Shown here piece by piece: positions 1-8,925 of a stretch of 46,752 nucleotides of DNA. Source of the stretch: Clostridia bacterium. Its GTDB lineage: Bacteria; Bacillota; Clostridia; Oscillospirales; Acutalibacteraceae. The translations under genes and the position numbers were made by a program. The first letter of the stretch is position 1. Each line of letters opens with the position of its first letter. The stretch is taken from contig JAFXLD010000070.1 of the NCBI GenBank assembly GCA_017531385.1, positions 1-46,752 on the forward strand, written 5' to 3'. The notes beneath the pieces were generated by a model that saw nothing but the letters and a program-made list of their open reading frames with translations, was not told the origin of the DNA and did no database searches.

Positions 1-1
1 T

Positions 2-1102
2 ACTAAGACTCTCGCTCTGAAGGGTCAGGCTCAGTACGAGGCATATGACATGATCGATAAGGCTCCTGAGGAGAGAGAGCGCGGTATTACAATCAACACA
101 GCTCACGTTGAGTATGAGACAGCAACTCGTCACTACGCTCACGTTGACTGCCCCGGCCATGCTGACTATATCAAGAACATGATCACAGGTGCTGCACAGA
201 TGGACGGTGCTATCCTTGTTATCGCTTCAACAGACGGCCCCATGGCTCAGACAAAGGAACATCTCCTTCTTGCTCGTCAGGTTGGCGTTCCCTACATCAT
301 CGTTTTCATGAACAAGGTTGACCAGGTTGACGACGAAGAACTTCTTGAACTCGTTGAAATGGAAATCCGTGAAACACTTGATGAGTACGAATTCCCCGGC
401 GATGATACACCCATCATCAAGGGTTCAGCTCTCAAGGCTCTTGAAGCAACTTCAGCTGATGATCCTGCTTGTGCTCCCATCTGGGAACTCATGGCAGCTG
501 TTGACAGCTACATCCCCACACCCGACAGAAAGGCTGACCAGCCCTTCCTTATGCCTGTTGAAGACGTTTTCACAATCACAGGCCGTGGTACTGTTGCAAC
601 CGGTAGAGTTGAAAGAGGCCGCATCAACGTTAACGAAGAAGTTGAAATCGTTGGTATCAAGGAAGAAAGCAGAAAGACAGTTTGTACAGGTCTTGAAATG
701 TTCAGAAAGATGCTCGACTTCGCAGAAGCTGGCGACAACGTAGGCGCTCTTCTTCGTGGTGTTCAGAGAACAGAAATCGAACGTGGTCAGGTTATCTGTA
801 AGCCCGGTTCAATCAAGCCCCACACAAAGTTCAAGGGTCAGGTTTACGTTCTTACAAAGGATGAAGGTGGCCGTCATACACCTTTCTTCAACAACTACAG
901 ACCTCAGTTCTACTTCAGAACAACTGACGTTACAGGCGTTATCAACCTTCCCGAAGGCACAGAAATGTGTATGCCCGGTGACAACGTTGTTATGTCTGTT
1001 GAACTCATCACTCCCATCGCTATCGAAGCAGGTCTCCGTTTCGCTATCCGTGAAGGCGGCAGAACAGTTGGTTCAGGCGTTGTTACAGAAATCGACGAAT
1101 AA
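2..1102 (+). CDS. tuf: Elongation factor Tu (5' truncated by window edge)
   Basis: GTPase that delivers aminoacyl-tRNA to the ribosomal A site in the cytoplasm. The reading frame is open from base 2, so the visible part is 366 residues and lacks only the N-terminal P-loop segment (GHVDHGKT), which lies outside the window. Visible family marks are the switch I region ([13 protein letters not shown]), switch [14 protein letters not shown], the guanine-specificity motifs NKVD and GSALKAL, and the complete domains 2 and 3 ending in [10 protein letters not shown]. Codon use is very biased (CTT/CTC, GTT, AAG, GAA), as expected for a highly expressed gene. An intrinsic terminator follows 25 bp after the stop. 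Identification is secure; only the true start is unseen. Confidence 0.98.
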   Translation, partial: TKTLALKGQAQYEAYDMIDKAPEERERGITINTAHVEYETATRHYAHVDCPGHADYIKNMITGAAQMDGAILVIASTDGPMAQTKEHLLLARQVGVPYIIVFMNKVDQVDDEELLELVEMEIRETLDEYEFPGDDTPIIKGSALKALEATSADDPACAPIWELMAAVDSYIPTPDRKADQPFLMPVEDVFTITGRGTVATGRVERGRINVNEEVEIVGIKEESRKTVCTGLEMFRKMLDFAEAGDNVGALLRGVQRTEIERGQVICKPGSIKPHTKFKGQVYVLTKDEGGRHTPFFNNYRPQFYFRTTDVTGVINLPEGTEMCMPGDNVVMSVELITPIAIEAGLRFAIREGGRTVGSGVVTEIDE

Positions 1103-1127
1103 TTTCGTTAATTCATAACACAATTAA

Positions 1128-1158
1128 GGGTGTCGGATTTTCCGGCACCCGTTTTTTT
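1128..1158 (+). terminator. Intrinsic terminator of tuf
   Basis: A GGGTGTCGGA / TCCGGCACCC stem (one G-U pair) with a short T loop is followed by seven T residues, 25 bp after the tuf stop codon. Confidence 0.9.
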
Positions 1159-1206
1159 GTTATTATGTGTAAAAAAACTACTGCTGACACCAAAATCACC
1201 AGTAGT

Positions 1207-1423
1207 TTATTTTAAATTTATATCATCTGTCAGCCCTAAAATATAATCGGCAGATACATTATAAAATTTGCAAAGTTTTATAAGATATTCTATAGGTAAT
1301 CCCCTTTTTTTTGTTTTCATACATGCCGTATGCTTGTTTTGATATTTTTAAAACATTCGCAATATTCTCTTGCCGCAGGTCGTGAGCTATTCTTAAATCA
1401 TAGAGTCTTTTAGAGTAATCCAT
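1207..1423 (-). pseudogene. Small XRE-family HTH regulator, frameshifted at an A8 run
   Basis: The ATG at 1423 is preceded by GAGGTG about 12 nt upstream and starts MDYSKRLYDLRIAHDLRQEN, a lambda-repressor-like helix-turn-helix. The literal frame goes out of register after YENKK and stops early. Removing one A from the run of eight (1305-1312 on the plus strand) restores RGLPIEYLIKLCKFYNVSAD and then YILGLTDD to a stop at 1207, giving 71 residues with the normal C-terminal half of short XRE repressors. The gene may be a pseudogene, may carry a homopolymer sequencing error, or may be expressed by transcriptional slippage on the A run. It is divergent from the lipoprotein gene, and an inverted repeat lies between them, so it is probably (or once was) their local repressor. 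Confidence 0.75.
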
Positions 1424-1457
1424 AAAATTCAATTTCACCTCACAACAAATAGTATAA

Positions 1458-1507
1458 ACAAATTGTTTAATCAACTACTTGACAGTAAACAATTTGTGTA
1501 CTATAAT
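1458..1507 (+). promoter_or_regulatory. Consensus sigma-A promoter with inverted-repeat operator
   Basis: TTGACA (1479-1484), a 17-bp spacer and TATAAT (1502-1507) form a perfect consensus promoter for the lipoprotein gene. An 11-bp inverted repeat, ACAAATTGTTT (1458-1468) and AAACAATTTGT (1487-1497), places one half-site inside the spacer and the other near the 5' end of the divergent XRE gene. This is the expected geometry of an operator for that XRE protein (inference). Confidence 0.75.
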
Positions 1508-1541
1508 CAAGTAAACTGGATGTTTATTTGGGGATGATTTT

Positions 1542-2504
1542 ATGGCAAAGAGAACTTTATTTGTTATATTTTTGTTAATTATGTGCATTTTGTTAATGTC
1601 TTCGTGTTCATCGCCTGCTGATGAAGCACAGGAGCAATTTGAACAAAAAGAAACAGTATTGACTGACTATTCTGAAAATGAAACAACTAAAGTAGTAACT
1701 ACTGAGGAAATAACAACAAAATTAAGTTCGATGTGTGATATAATTTTAGCTAGTGGAACATCTGAGACTGGCGATTACTATGAGTTGGTTGCTGTAGAAC
1801 AGGAAGACTATACAGGGACAAAAATAACTGTAGGTGTAATAAAAAATAATCAATGGTTAATTGAATTGACAAATGATAGCCCTGTACTTGATGAAAACGG
1901 ATTGATAGGCGGTGTGCATTCGGTCACAGATTTGGTTAAGAATAAACTTTCAATTATACCGCAGTTTAAATATATCGGTAATCACTGTTTTTATATAAAT
2001 ATTCATCAATGGAATAATTACGCATTTGCGTTAGTTTGGAATGTTGAAAATAATGTGTATTATAAATTAAATGGAGATAACTTGATTTTTAAAGATGGAT
2101 TTGTAAATAATAATGAATATTTTATTATTCAAGATCCTTATTCAAAAGATGGTTTTCTTCTTGACACAAATCAAATGACTGTTCAAAAATTGAATAATCC
2201 TGTACAGGAAATGATAGATGATGATAAATCAGGTCATGTTTCTTCTGTAAATTATACTCCTTACTCAGAAGGATTGTATGCAATAACAGATTATTATACA
2301 TGGGGTGAACATCAGAATTACGAAGGTTTCTACGACATTGATGGAAACAGAGTAATAGATTTAAGTCAATATAAATTTGCTAACAATGACTTTGCATTTA
2401 AGAATGGTGTGTGTGAAATGGTTATAATAAATGATCAGAATTCATATTATAAGATAACTATTGATAAAACCGGCAATGTAATAAATAGCGAAAAAATTAG
2501 ATAA
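1542..2504 (+). CDS. Putative lipoprotein of unknown function
   Basis: A 320-residue protein with a lysine/arginine start, a hydrophobic core (TLFVIFLLIMCILLM) and the lipobox LMSSC, so it should be lipidated by Lgt and anchored to the outer face of the membrane. After the cysteine comes an acidic, threonine-rich linker to about residue 60. The rest is rich in Tyr, Asn and Asp with repeated Gly-Asn turns, which suggests a beta-rich fold of the YncE/WG type, but I recognise no family. The gene is visibly more AT-rich than its neighbours and sits next to the XRE gene, suggesting acquisition with it. The start is supported by GGGGAT 8 nt upstream and by the consensus promoter at 1479-1507. Confidence 0.8.
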   Translation: MAKRTLFVIFLLIMCILLMSSCSSPADEAQEQFEQKETVLTDYSENETTKVVTTEEITTKLSSMCDIILASGTSETGDYYELVAVEQEDYTGTKITVGVIKNNQWLIELTNDSPVLDENGLIGGVHSVTDLVKNKLSIIPQFKYIGNHCFYINIHQWNNYAFALVWNVENNVYYKLNGDNLIFKDGFVNNNEYFIIQDPYSKDGFLLDTNQMTVQKLNNPVQEMIDDDKSGHVSSVNYTPYSEGLYAITDYYTWGEHQNYEGFYDIDGNRVIDLSQYKFANNDFAFKNGVCEMVIINDQNSYYKITIDKTGNVINSEKIR

Positions 2505-2516
2505 ATTAAATAATAA

Positions 2517-2548
2517 AAAAACGTCCGACATTTTTGCCGGACGTTTAA
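2517..2548. terminator. Bidirectional intrinsic terminator
   Basis: An AAACGTCCG / CGGACGTTT stem is flanked by A runs on the left and T residues on the right. It lies between the convergent lipoprotein and alpha/beta hydrolase genes. Confidence 0.85.
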
Positions 2549-2553
2549 TGATT

Positions 2554-3519
2554 TTAACCTAAAAACTCAAAAATTGAATCGAGATAACCTTTTAACACAT
2601 CATTTGTGGTTCCGAAGATTTCGTGCTTTGAACCGGGGACAAATACAAGCTGTGCATCGCTTAATTTGCCTGCAAATGTGTTCTGATAAGAAGAAATTAC
2701 CTTGTTGTCTCTTTCGGGCTGGAAGATAAGCACCTTGGCGGTAACATTTTTGCAGTTATTGTCATCAAGAAGATGGTCGGTGAGCTTGAGAGCTTCATTT
2801 ACCCAACCGAATGAAGGTCCTGCTGTTCTGTAAACCGCATTGCTTCTGCGTTTTGACATGAAATATTCAAAGCGCTCTTTGCATGTGTCACTGCTGTTTT
2901 CATATGTAGCATCGGGATTGAATTTGCACATGCCCGGAACTGAAATATTTTTAAGACCAAGTGAACTCACGACAGCCAGAGTTGTTTTTGCAAGGGGAAC
3001 CGGAGCACCTGTCTGAGCACAGATCATGGGAGAGGACAGGATTGCTTTTTTGAAGACATCGTTATGTACCTGAATGTATCTTGCGGCAATTCCGCCGCCC
3101 ATTGAATGAGAATATATATACATCGGGAGATTGTCAGCCTGAGGCTTAACTATTTTTTTTACGAAAACATCAAGATCCTCTACGTAATCGGAAAATTTAT
3201 TCAGTCTGACCGTTTCTGTTGACCCGTGCATTCTGTAAGAATGACCGTGACCTCTGTTGTCAAGAGCAAAAGCATTGTAACCGTTTTTTACAAAGTAATA
3301 AGCCATTTCTCTGAATTTTTCGGCAAACTCCGTAAACCCGTGAACTATGACCACATTTCCCTTTGCGTTGTCAATTGTGTGAGCTTCATAATGAATATTT
3401 TTTCCGTCATATGATGAAAAATAACCCTCTGTTCTGATTCCGGCAAGGTACGGCTCAACTTCACCCTGCATCACAGCCGCATAGTCTTTTTCGTCTACAA
3501 GTGAAATGATGTTTTTCAT
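2554..3519 (-). CDS. Alpha/beta hydrolase (lysophospholipase/monoacylglycerol lipase-like)
   Basis: A 321-residue cytoplasmic serine hydrolase of the Hydrolase_4 / PldB-like group, which typically cleaves acyl esters of glycerol or phospholipids. The N-terminal strand carries the oxyanion motif HGFTEF (60-65). The nucleophile elbow is SHSMGGG with Ser139. The likely acid is Asp271 (QPERDN) and the likely base His299 (GSKHEIFG). No signal peptide or membrane segment is present. The ATG at 3519 has AGGTGG 4 nt upstream. The gene appears to be monocistronic, with terminators on both sides. The fold and triad are clear; the natural substrate cannot be read from the sequence. Confidence 0.88.
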   Translation of the reverse strand: MKNIISLVDEKDYAAVMQGEVEPYLAGIRTEGYFSSYDGKNIHYEAHTIDNAKGNVVIVHGFTEFAEKFREMAYYFVKNGYNAFALDNRGHGHSYRMHGSTETVRLNKFSDYVEDLDVFVKKIVKPQADNLPMYIYSHSMGGGIAARYIQVHNDVFKKAILSSPMICAQTGAPVPLAKTTLAVVSSLGLKNISVPGMCKFNPDATYENSSDTCKERFEYFMSKRRSNAVYRTAGPSFGWVNEALKLTDHLLDDNNCKNVTAKVLIFQPERDNKVISSYQNTFAGKLSDAQLVFVPGSKHEIFGTTNDVLKGYLDSIFEFLG

Positions 3520-3605
3520 GCTACCACCTAAAATTTTTTTTCTTTAGTATAGCATACCTTTTTTGGAAATGCAATCAAATTGCGATATTGACAAAAATTA
3601 CACAT

Positions 3606-3634
3606 AAAAAAGGAGCTGTTTTTCAGCTCCTTTT
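3606..3634 (-). terminator. Intrinsic terminator of the 7268-to-3642 minus-strand operon
   Basis: AAAAGGAGCTG (3608-3618) pairs with CAGCTCCTTTT (3624-3634) around a short T loop. Read on the minus strand, the stem is followed by a T-rich tail, immediately after the stop of the epimerase gene. Confidence 0.85.
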
Positions 3635-3641
3635 AAGTTTA

Positions 3642-4640
3642 TTATTTGTTAGCTTCGTAATCCTTTATCCAGTCAGCCATGTCTTTGATTGACTTTTCAA
3701 CGGACATGGGATTGTAGTCAAGCTCTGCTCTTGCCTTTGCATTTGAGAAGTTGCAGTTTGAAACAAGCTTTCTGATTGAATATCTTGTGAACAGTGGTGT
3801 TGTGTCTGTCACTTTGTAGTAAACTTCCATAATGGGAGCAGCAAGGTCTGCAAGCCATTTATGAAGCTTGATTTTCGGTACTTTTTTGCCAAGAGCTTTC
3901 ACTGTGATTTCAATAAACTCTGCTACTGTGATTGCATCACCGCAGATAAGATAACATTCACCGGGTTTTCCCTTTGTTGAAGCTGAAACTGCAGCCTGAG
4001 CAACGTCACGAACGTCAACAAAATTGTATTTACCGAAAGTAAGTGTTACGGGGAAATTGCCCTTGATAATCATTCTTACCATTTCGCCGATGCTTGAAAC
4101 CTTGAAGTCGTAAGGACCGATACATGCACTGGGCTGAATTATAACAGTTTCAAGACCGTCTGTGCCGTTTGCATCAATAACAAACTGTGTTGCCTCTGCC
4201 TTTGTCTTTGCATATGTACCCTCGAGAATGTCGGGATCATAGTGTGAAAGCTCAGTCATCATTTCACCGTTGGGAAGAGGAGGATATGTGTCAACAGATG
4301 ACATATAAACCAGTTTCTTGACACCGCACTTTTTGCATGCTTCAACAACATTTTTTGTGCCGTTTACATTGACATTGTAAACAAGCTCTTCGTTGCCGGG
4401 TTTAAGCTCAATGATACCTGCGCTGTGATAAACAACATCTGCACCTTCAAATGCTTTTGCAAGAGAATCGGGATCGGTAACGTCACCGATAACTTTTTCG
4501 CATTCAAGACCGTCAAAAATGCTGATGTCTTTTCTGATGAGGATTGTGGGCTTCTGACCGTCTTTGATAAGCTCAAGCAAAAGAGCATATCCGACGTGAC
4601 CTGTTGCACCTGTCATTACGCTTTTTACTGTTTTTTCCAT
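3642..4640 (-). CDS. NAD(P)-dependent epimerase/dehydratase family protein
   Basis: A 332-residue extended short-chain dehydrogenase. The Rossmann motif TGATGHVG occupies residues 10-17, and the catalytic Tyr-x-x-x-Lys is Y143-AKT-K147, preceded by the active-site serine region VYMSS at 111-115. The architecture resembles the dihydroflavonol-4-reductase / 3-beta-HSD-like subgroup, which oxidises or reduces a sugar or hydroxyl substrate with NAD(P). It follows the glycerate kinase gene by 16 bp and ends at a strong terminator, so it is probably the last gene of a three-gene operon with that kinase and the metallophosphoesterase. The substrate is unknown; the family assignment is firm. Confidence 0.87.
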   Translation of the reverse strand: MEKTVKSVMTGATGHVGYALLLELIKDGQKPTILIRKDISIFDGLECEKVIGDVTDPDSLAKAFEGADVVYHSAGIIELKPGNEELVYNVNVNGTKNVVEACKKCGVKKLVYMSSVDTYPPLPNGEMMTELSHYDPDILEGTYAKTKAEATQFVIDANGTDGLETVIIQPSACIGPYDFKVSSIGEMVRMIIKGNFPVTLTFGKYNFVDVRDVAQAAVSASTKGKPGECYLICGDAITVAEFIEITVKALGKKVPKIKLHKWLADLAAPIMEVYYKVTDTTPLFTRYSIRKLVSNCNFSNAKARAELDYNPMSVEKSIKDMADWIKDYEANK

Positions 4641-4656
4641 TTTTTATTCACACCTT

Positions 4657-5862
4657 TTATTGAATTATAACCATCGTTATGTCGTTTACATTAGTCCCTG
4701 TGGGACCTGTAACAATAAGATCTCCGATTTCTTTCAGAGCATTATATGAATTGTTGTCTTCGAGATATTCTTCGGGAGAAATTCCTGCAGAACACATTTT
4801 TTCATAAGAATGACCGTCTGCTATTCCTCCTGCAGCATCTGTCGGACCGTCTGTACCGTCAGATCCCAATGAGAAAATCAGAATATCTTTATTATTTTTC
4901 AGCTCAATTGCGGCAGAAAGTGCAATTTCCTGATTTCTTCCGCCTTTGCCGTTTCCTTTTATGGTAACCGTTGTTTCACCGCCATAGATGAAAACGGATT
5001 TTTCATGGGGTGCTGATGCAAAATTTATCGCATCACGGGCAATTTTTCTGCCTGTTGCACTTGCTTCTCCTGTCAGAGAAGTTGTAATAATATGAGTTTT
5101 ATATCCGAGTTCCTCGGCACATTTCTTTGCACCGTTACAAAGCATTCTGAGTGACCCGATTATATGATTACGGGCATTTGTTACTTTTGTTTTATCAGTA
5201 TCAGCAGGCAATTCAATATCAAGATTATACTTTTTTATGATATTTTCTGCATCATGTAGCATTGAATTATCATCACAGCAAGGCCCCGAAGCAATCATTT
5301 CAATTCTATCACCGAGTACATCGGAAAGAATAAAGCAATCAATACTGCACGGACACAATTTTGCAAATTTACCGCCTTTGACTGAGGAAAGCTTTTTTCT
5401 GATGATGTTGATTTCGGTTATGTCTGCACCACACCTGAGAAGTCTGTCTGTAATTTCAATCAGTTTTCCGAGTGGTATGACGGGACTTTCAAAAAGTGCC
5501 GAAGCACCGCCTGAAAGCAGAAAAATTATTCTGTCTTTTTCAGTAAGTTTTTTAACTGCATCAATGATGATTTCCGTATATTTTACCGAATTTTCATCGG
5601 GCAACGGATGACCTGCTTCAAACACATCAAACACATCGGGCATCGGAATGCTGTGAAAATATTTTGTTATGACATAACCCTTTTTGATTTTGTTTCCCAA
5701 TACATCGTAAGCAGCCTCTGCCATTGTACAGGCAGCTTTTCCTGCCGCGATAAGAGTTATATTGTCAGTATATTCTCTTTGCCTGAGTGCATCTGTGACA
5801 TTTTTATGGGGTGATGATGCTTTTAATGCTGCATCAATAATTTTCAGCGCATCGTTTCTCAT
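4657..5862 (-). CDS. Glycerate 2-kinase, type 2 (GckA/TtuD family)
   Basis: A 401-residue protein matching the DUF4147 plus MOFRL glycerate kinase family, which phosphorylates D-glycerate with ATP to 2-phosphoglycerate in the cytoplasm. Visible marks are the N-terminal AAGKAACTMAEAA, the glycine-rich LLSGGASALFESP near residues 115-127, and the C-terminal MOFRL signature SLGSDGTDGPTDAAGGIADG. The length is normal for the family. Its ATG overlaps the stop of the upstream metallophosphoesterase gene (ATGA), showing translational coupling. The neighbouring epimerase/reductase could act on a related hydroxy acid or sugar, but that link is inference. Confidence 0.92.
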   Translation of the reverse strand: MRNDALKIIDAALKASSPHKNVTDALRQREYTDNITLIAAGKAACTMAEAAYDVLGNKIKKGYVITKYFHSIPMPDVFDVFEAGHPLPDENSVKYTEIIIDAVKKLTEKDRIIFLLSGGASALFESPVIPLGKLIEITDRLLRCGADITEINIIRKKLSSVKGGKFAKLCPCSIDCFILSDVLGDRIEMIASGPCCDDNSMLHDAENIIKKYNLDIELPADTDKTKVTNARNHIIGSLRMLCNGAKKCAEELGYKTHIITTSLTGEASATGRKIARDAINFASAPHEKSVFIYGGETTVTIKGNGKGGRNQEIALSAAIELKNNKDILIFSLGSDGTDGPTDAAGGIADGHSYEKMCSAGISPEEYLEDNNSYNALKEIGDLIVTGPTGTNVNDITMVIIQ

Positions 5863-7268
5863 TTTCTTTTGATAACAGCGTGCTGATTGTCGGGAAGTGA
5901 CGGATTTGTAAGCTCTTCTGCTATTTCCTGAATCTGACCGAAAATTTTCTGTATCTTTTCTTTTCTCAGAGCTTTAATGGGCAGAACTTTGCTGATTCTT
6001 ACGGGAAGTGATGCCACATCTTTAACGATGATATAAACAGGATCTGTGACCGAATATTTTTTAGCAGAGCCGTCAAACACACTAAGGTAGATGTTCATGA
6101 TATGCTCAACAAGATTGTCATTTTTGATCTGCCTGACAGCTTTTCTGTTTACACCCTTGCCGAATGTCAGGAAGTTGATTATTCTTCCTGCTTTGCCGAC
6201 TGTCATTTTCATAAGATATGTAACCAGTTTTTTAATCAGATTGTAATATTTGCCGTCAAGGTTGAAATTCTGATCAATGGAGTTGACTCTTTCAAGAAAT
6301 TCATCCTTATCGTTCATTGCAGATTTCAGAATACCAAGAAGCACATTCTTTGTATGTTCTGTTGTGTACTCTCTTGTGTACTCGGTGCCGTGATATGTGA
6401 ATTTGTCGATATGGTCAACATCAATTGTGAACTCATTTTCGTCAATTGTGAGGTTTACTATTGGTGACGGATGTCCGCAGAGAGCACCAACATTTATCTG
6501 TGTGAAAGAATTGCCGTTTTTTGAAGTATATGTGGTTGTTCTCTGCATATGAGAATGACCGACAACGATAAAATCAACACCTGCATCTGCAAGAGCTTCT
6601 GCACGTTCAATTCTTTCCTTGATTACCTGACCGCCGTTGATGAGCAGAGAAATATTAGGCACAACAAGGTGATGCTCCATCATGATAACAGCTTCACCGT
6701 TTGCCTTTGCATCTTTTACCTGTTTTAATATCCATTCGAAGTGTTCATCACAGTATCCTGCACCGCCCGTACCGCTTTTATCGTCATTAAGACCGATAAA
6801 ACGCACGCCGTCAAGCTTTACTGCATAGGATGCCGCACCGATTTCGTTTATGTATGTATCATAAGCGTCGCTTTCGCCGAAGTCTTTATAAAATTCACGA
6901 AGCTCAGGTGCTGTCATTGTGGGAACATCATGATAAACTTTATCCCCTTCATAACGTCTTGCATTGCCGTCACAGCACCAGTCATGAGTTGAGAAAACAA
7001 CAAAAGTCTTTTTCTTTTCTGCAAGCTTTATCATTTTTTCACGGACTTCTTTGTGAGAAACTCTTTCACCGTCATTTGACATATCACCCGCAACAATAAC
7101 CAGATCACAGTCGCTGTCTGCAATTTTTTCAAAAGCAGAGTCAATAATTGCACCTGATTCCATAAGACATTTCTGGTCTGATGATTCACGGAGATGATAA
7201 GCCTTTCCACCGTCTGATAATGTTTCCGAGAAATGATGGAGGTCTGCCACCATAGCTATTTTAAACAT
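5859..7268 (-). CDS. Calcineurin-like metallophosphoesterase
   Basis: A 469-residue protein whose first 260 residues carry the dimetal phosphoesterase motifs in order: D-x-H (VADLHHF, 8-14), GD (VAGDMSND), a variant G-N-H position reading STHDWCCDG, then MMEHH and GHSHMQ. The remaining 200 residues form a charged helical C-terminal extension with no recognised motif. There is no signal peptide, so it is cytoplasmic. It is the first gene of an operon with glycerate kinase (overlapping ATGA) and an epimerase. The start is supported by GAGG about 12 nt upstream and a promoter at 7302-7330. The substrate (phosphodiester, nucleotide or sugar phosphate) cannot be told. Confidence 0.87.
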   Translation of the reverse strand: MFKIAMVADLHHFSETLSDGGKAYHLRESSDQKCLMESGAIIDSAFEKIADSDCDLVIVAGDMSNDGERVSHKEVREKMIKLAEKKKTFVVFSTHDWCCDGNARRYEGDKVYHDVPTMTAPELREFYKDFGESDAYDTYINEIGAASYAVKLDGVRFIGLNDDKSGTGGAGYCDEHFEWILKQVKDAKANGEAVIMMEHHLVVPNISLLINGGQVIKERIERAEALADAGVDFIVVGHSHMQRTTTYTSKNGNSFTQINVGALCGHPSPIVNLTIDENEFTIDVDHIDKFTYHGTEYTREYTTEHTKNVLLGILKSAMNDKDEFLERVNSIDQNFNLDGKYYNLIKKLVTYLMKMTVGKAGRIINFLTFGKGVNRKAVRQIKNDNLVEHIMNIYLSVFDGSAKKYSVTDPVYIIVKDVASLPVRISKVLPIKALRKEKIQKIFGQIQEIAEELTNPSLPDNQHAVIKRK

Positions 7269-7301
7269 AAAGATAACCTCACAAGATATATAATTGATCT
7301 A

Positions 7302-7330
7302 ATTTTACCATAAAAATAATAAAAATGCAA
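7302..7330 (-). promoter_or_regulatory. Probable sigma-A promoter for the metallophosphoesterase operon
   Basis: Read on the minus strand: TTGCAT (7330-7325), a 17-bp spacer and TAAAAT (7307-7302), about 35 bp upstream of the ATG at 7268. Confidence 0.5.
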
Positions 7331-7372
7331 CGCAAACAGCAATATTTTTAATTTTAAATAAACCGAAATCAT

Positions 7373-7401
7373 TTGACAAAAATGCTTATTTATATTATAA
7401 T
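7373..7401 (+). promoter_or_regulatory. Consensus sigma-A promoter for the corC-lgt-folD operon
   Basis: TTGACA at 7373-7378, a 17-bp spacer and TATAAT at 7396-7401 give a perfect consensus. It also rules out any start codon upstream of 7439 for the first gene. Confidence 0.85.
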
Positions 7402-7438
7402 ATATGCTATCAAAATTCTGAAAGGAGAGGTATCCTTA

Positions 7439-8911
7439 ATGGATGACCCTTACCCCACTAACTTTTTAAACATGGCAGCAGCGGCTGCAACAGCTGATGG
7501 CGACACATCGGCAGTATCAATCATTTTAAAAATTGCATTACTTTTTGTGCTTATTCTTATCAATGCGTTTTTTGCAATGAGTGAAATTGCAATCATTTCG
7601 CTGAATGATACAAAAATTGATAAGCTTGCAGAAGAAGGCCATAAAAAAGCAAAGCAGATACAGAAATTGACTCAGAATTCGTCGAACTTTCTTTCAACCA
7701 TTCAGATTGGCGTAACTCTTGCCGGATTTCTGACCAGTGCATCTGCAGCAGATTCATTCGCACCGCTTTTTACAAATGCCGTAGCACCTCTTATTCCGAA
7801 AGTGCCTGTTTCCGTAATTGAAACTGTTGCTCTTGTTCTCATTACTATTGTTATTTCATATTTTTCACTTGTTTTCGGTGAGCTTGCTCCAAAGAAAATA
7901 GGAATGCAGAAATCTGAAAAAGTGGCATATAAAGTTGTCGGTTTTCTTTTATTCTTTATGAAGATAACAAAGCCCTTTGTAAAGGTGCTTGCTCTCTCAA
8001 CAAACGGAATTGTAAGACTTTTCGGCATTGACCCCACTGCAGACGAAGAAAACGTAACCGAAGAAGAAATTCTTATGATGGTTGATGTGGGTGAAGAAAA
8101 AGGTGTTATTGAAAACGCTCAGGCAGAGATGATAAATAATATTTTCGAGTTTGATGATATCAATGCAGGTGATATAATGACACACCGTGTTGATATGACT
8201 GCTGTTGAAGCAGAAGAATCCGTCAGTGAAGTCATCAAGGTTGCTATTGCAGACGGTTATTCAAGAATCCCTGTTTACGATGATGATCCCGATAATATTA
8301 TCGGTGTTGTTTATATAAAAGATCTTCTCGCATATATCGGCAAAGAGATTCCCACAGAAAAAACAATAAGAGAAATTATGCGTGAAGCATATTTTATACC
8401 CAAAACCAAAAAGTGCGGAGAACTTTTCTCTGAAATGAGTGAAAAACGTGTTCAGATGGCAATTGTTGTTGATGAATACGGCGGCACTGCAGGTCTTCTC
8501 ACACTTGAAGATATAGTTGAATCCATAGTCGGTAACATTCATGATGAATACGATACCGAAGAGGACGAAATTGCAAAGATAAACGATAACACTTTCACTG
8601 TTGAAGGTACAACAGACCTTGATGAAATCGATGAGCTTATCGGTGCTGATATTCCTGAAGGTGATTATGATACCATTGCAGGTTTTATCATAAGTGAACT
8701 CGGATACCTTCCCAAAGACGGCGATTTTGACACTGTTGAGATTGAAAATCTCAAGTTTACCGTTTTGTCTGTTGAAGATAAACGAATTGCAAAAGTCAGA
8801 ATAGAAATAACCCCCAGAGAAGAAATTGAAGACGATGAAAATGATGATAACGATAAGCGTCTGAGACTTAATCTCAAGGACAGAAAAAATAAAACCGACA
8901 AAGACGAATAA
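7439..8911 (+). CDS. CorC/HlyC family membrane protein with DUF21 and CBS domains
   Basis: A 490-residue integral membrane protein of the DUF21-CBS-CorC_HlyC architecture, linked in other bacteria to Mg2+/Co2+ efflux. After a short acidic N-terminus, about four hydrophobic segments make up DUF21 (roughly residues 25-190). These are followed by a CBS pair (IMTHRVDMTAVEAEES through AIVVDEYGGTAGLLTLEDIVE) and a C-terminal CorC/HlyC domain containing EIDELIGADIPEGDYDTIAGF. The tail is acidic and lysine-rich. The ATG at 7439 is chosen because AAAGGAGAGG lies just upstream and the longer frame begins inside the -35 box. Its stop is 14 bp before lgt, so the two are cotranscribed. Confidence 0.9.
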   Translation: MDDPYPTNFLNMAAAAATADGDTSAVSIILKIALLFVLILINAFFAMSEIAIISLNDTKIDKLAEEGHKKAKQIQKLTQNSSNFLSTIQIGVTLAGFLTSASAADSFAPLFTNAVAPLIPKVPVSVIETVALVLITIVISYFSLVFGELAPKKIGMQKSEKVAYKVVGFLLFFMKITKPFVKVLALSTNGIVRLFGIDPTADEENVTEEEILMMVDVGEEKGVIENAQAEMINNIFEFDDINAGDIMTHRVDMTAVEAEESVSEVIKVAIADGYSRIPVYDDDPDNIIGVVYIKDLLAYIGKEIPTEKTIREIMREAYFIPKTKKCGELFSEMSEKRVQMAIVVDEYGGTAGLLTLEDIVESIVGNIHDEYDTEEDEIAKINDNTFTVEGTTDLDEIDELIGADIPEGDYDTIAGFIISELGYLPKDGDFDTVEIENLKFTVLSVEDKRIAKVRIEITPREEIEDDENDDNDKRLRLNLKDRKNKTDKDE

Positions 8912-8925
8912 AAGGAGGGAGCATT

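Noticed and set aside
7373-7438. 22-residue N-terminal extension of the CorC/HlyC-type protein
   Set aside because: The extension would start inside the TTGACA -35 box and has no SD. The ATG at 7439 has an ideal one.
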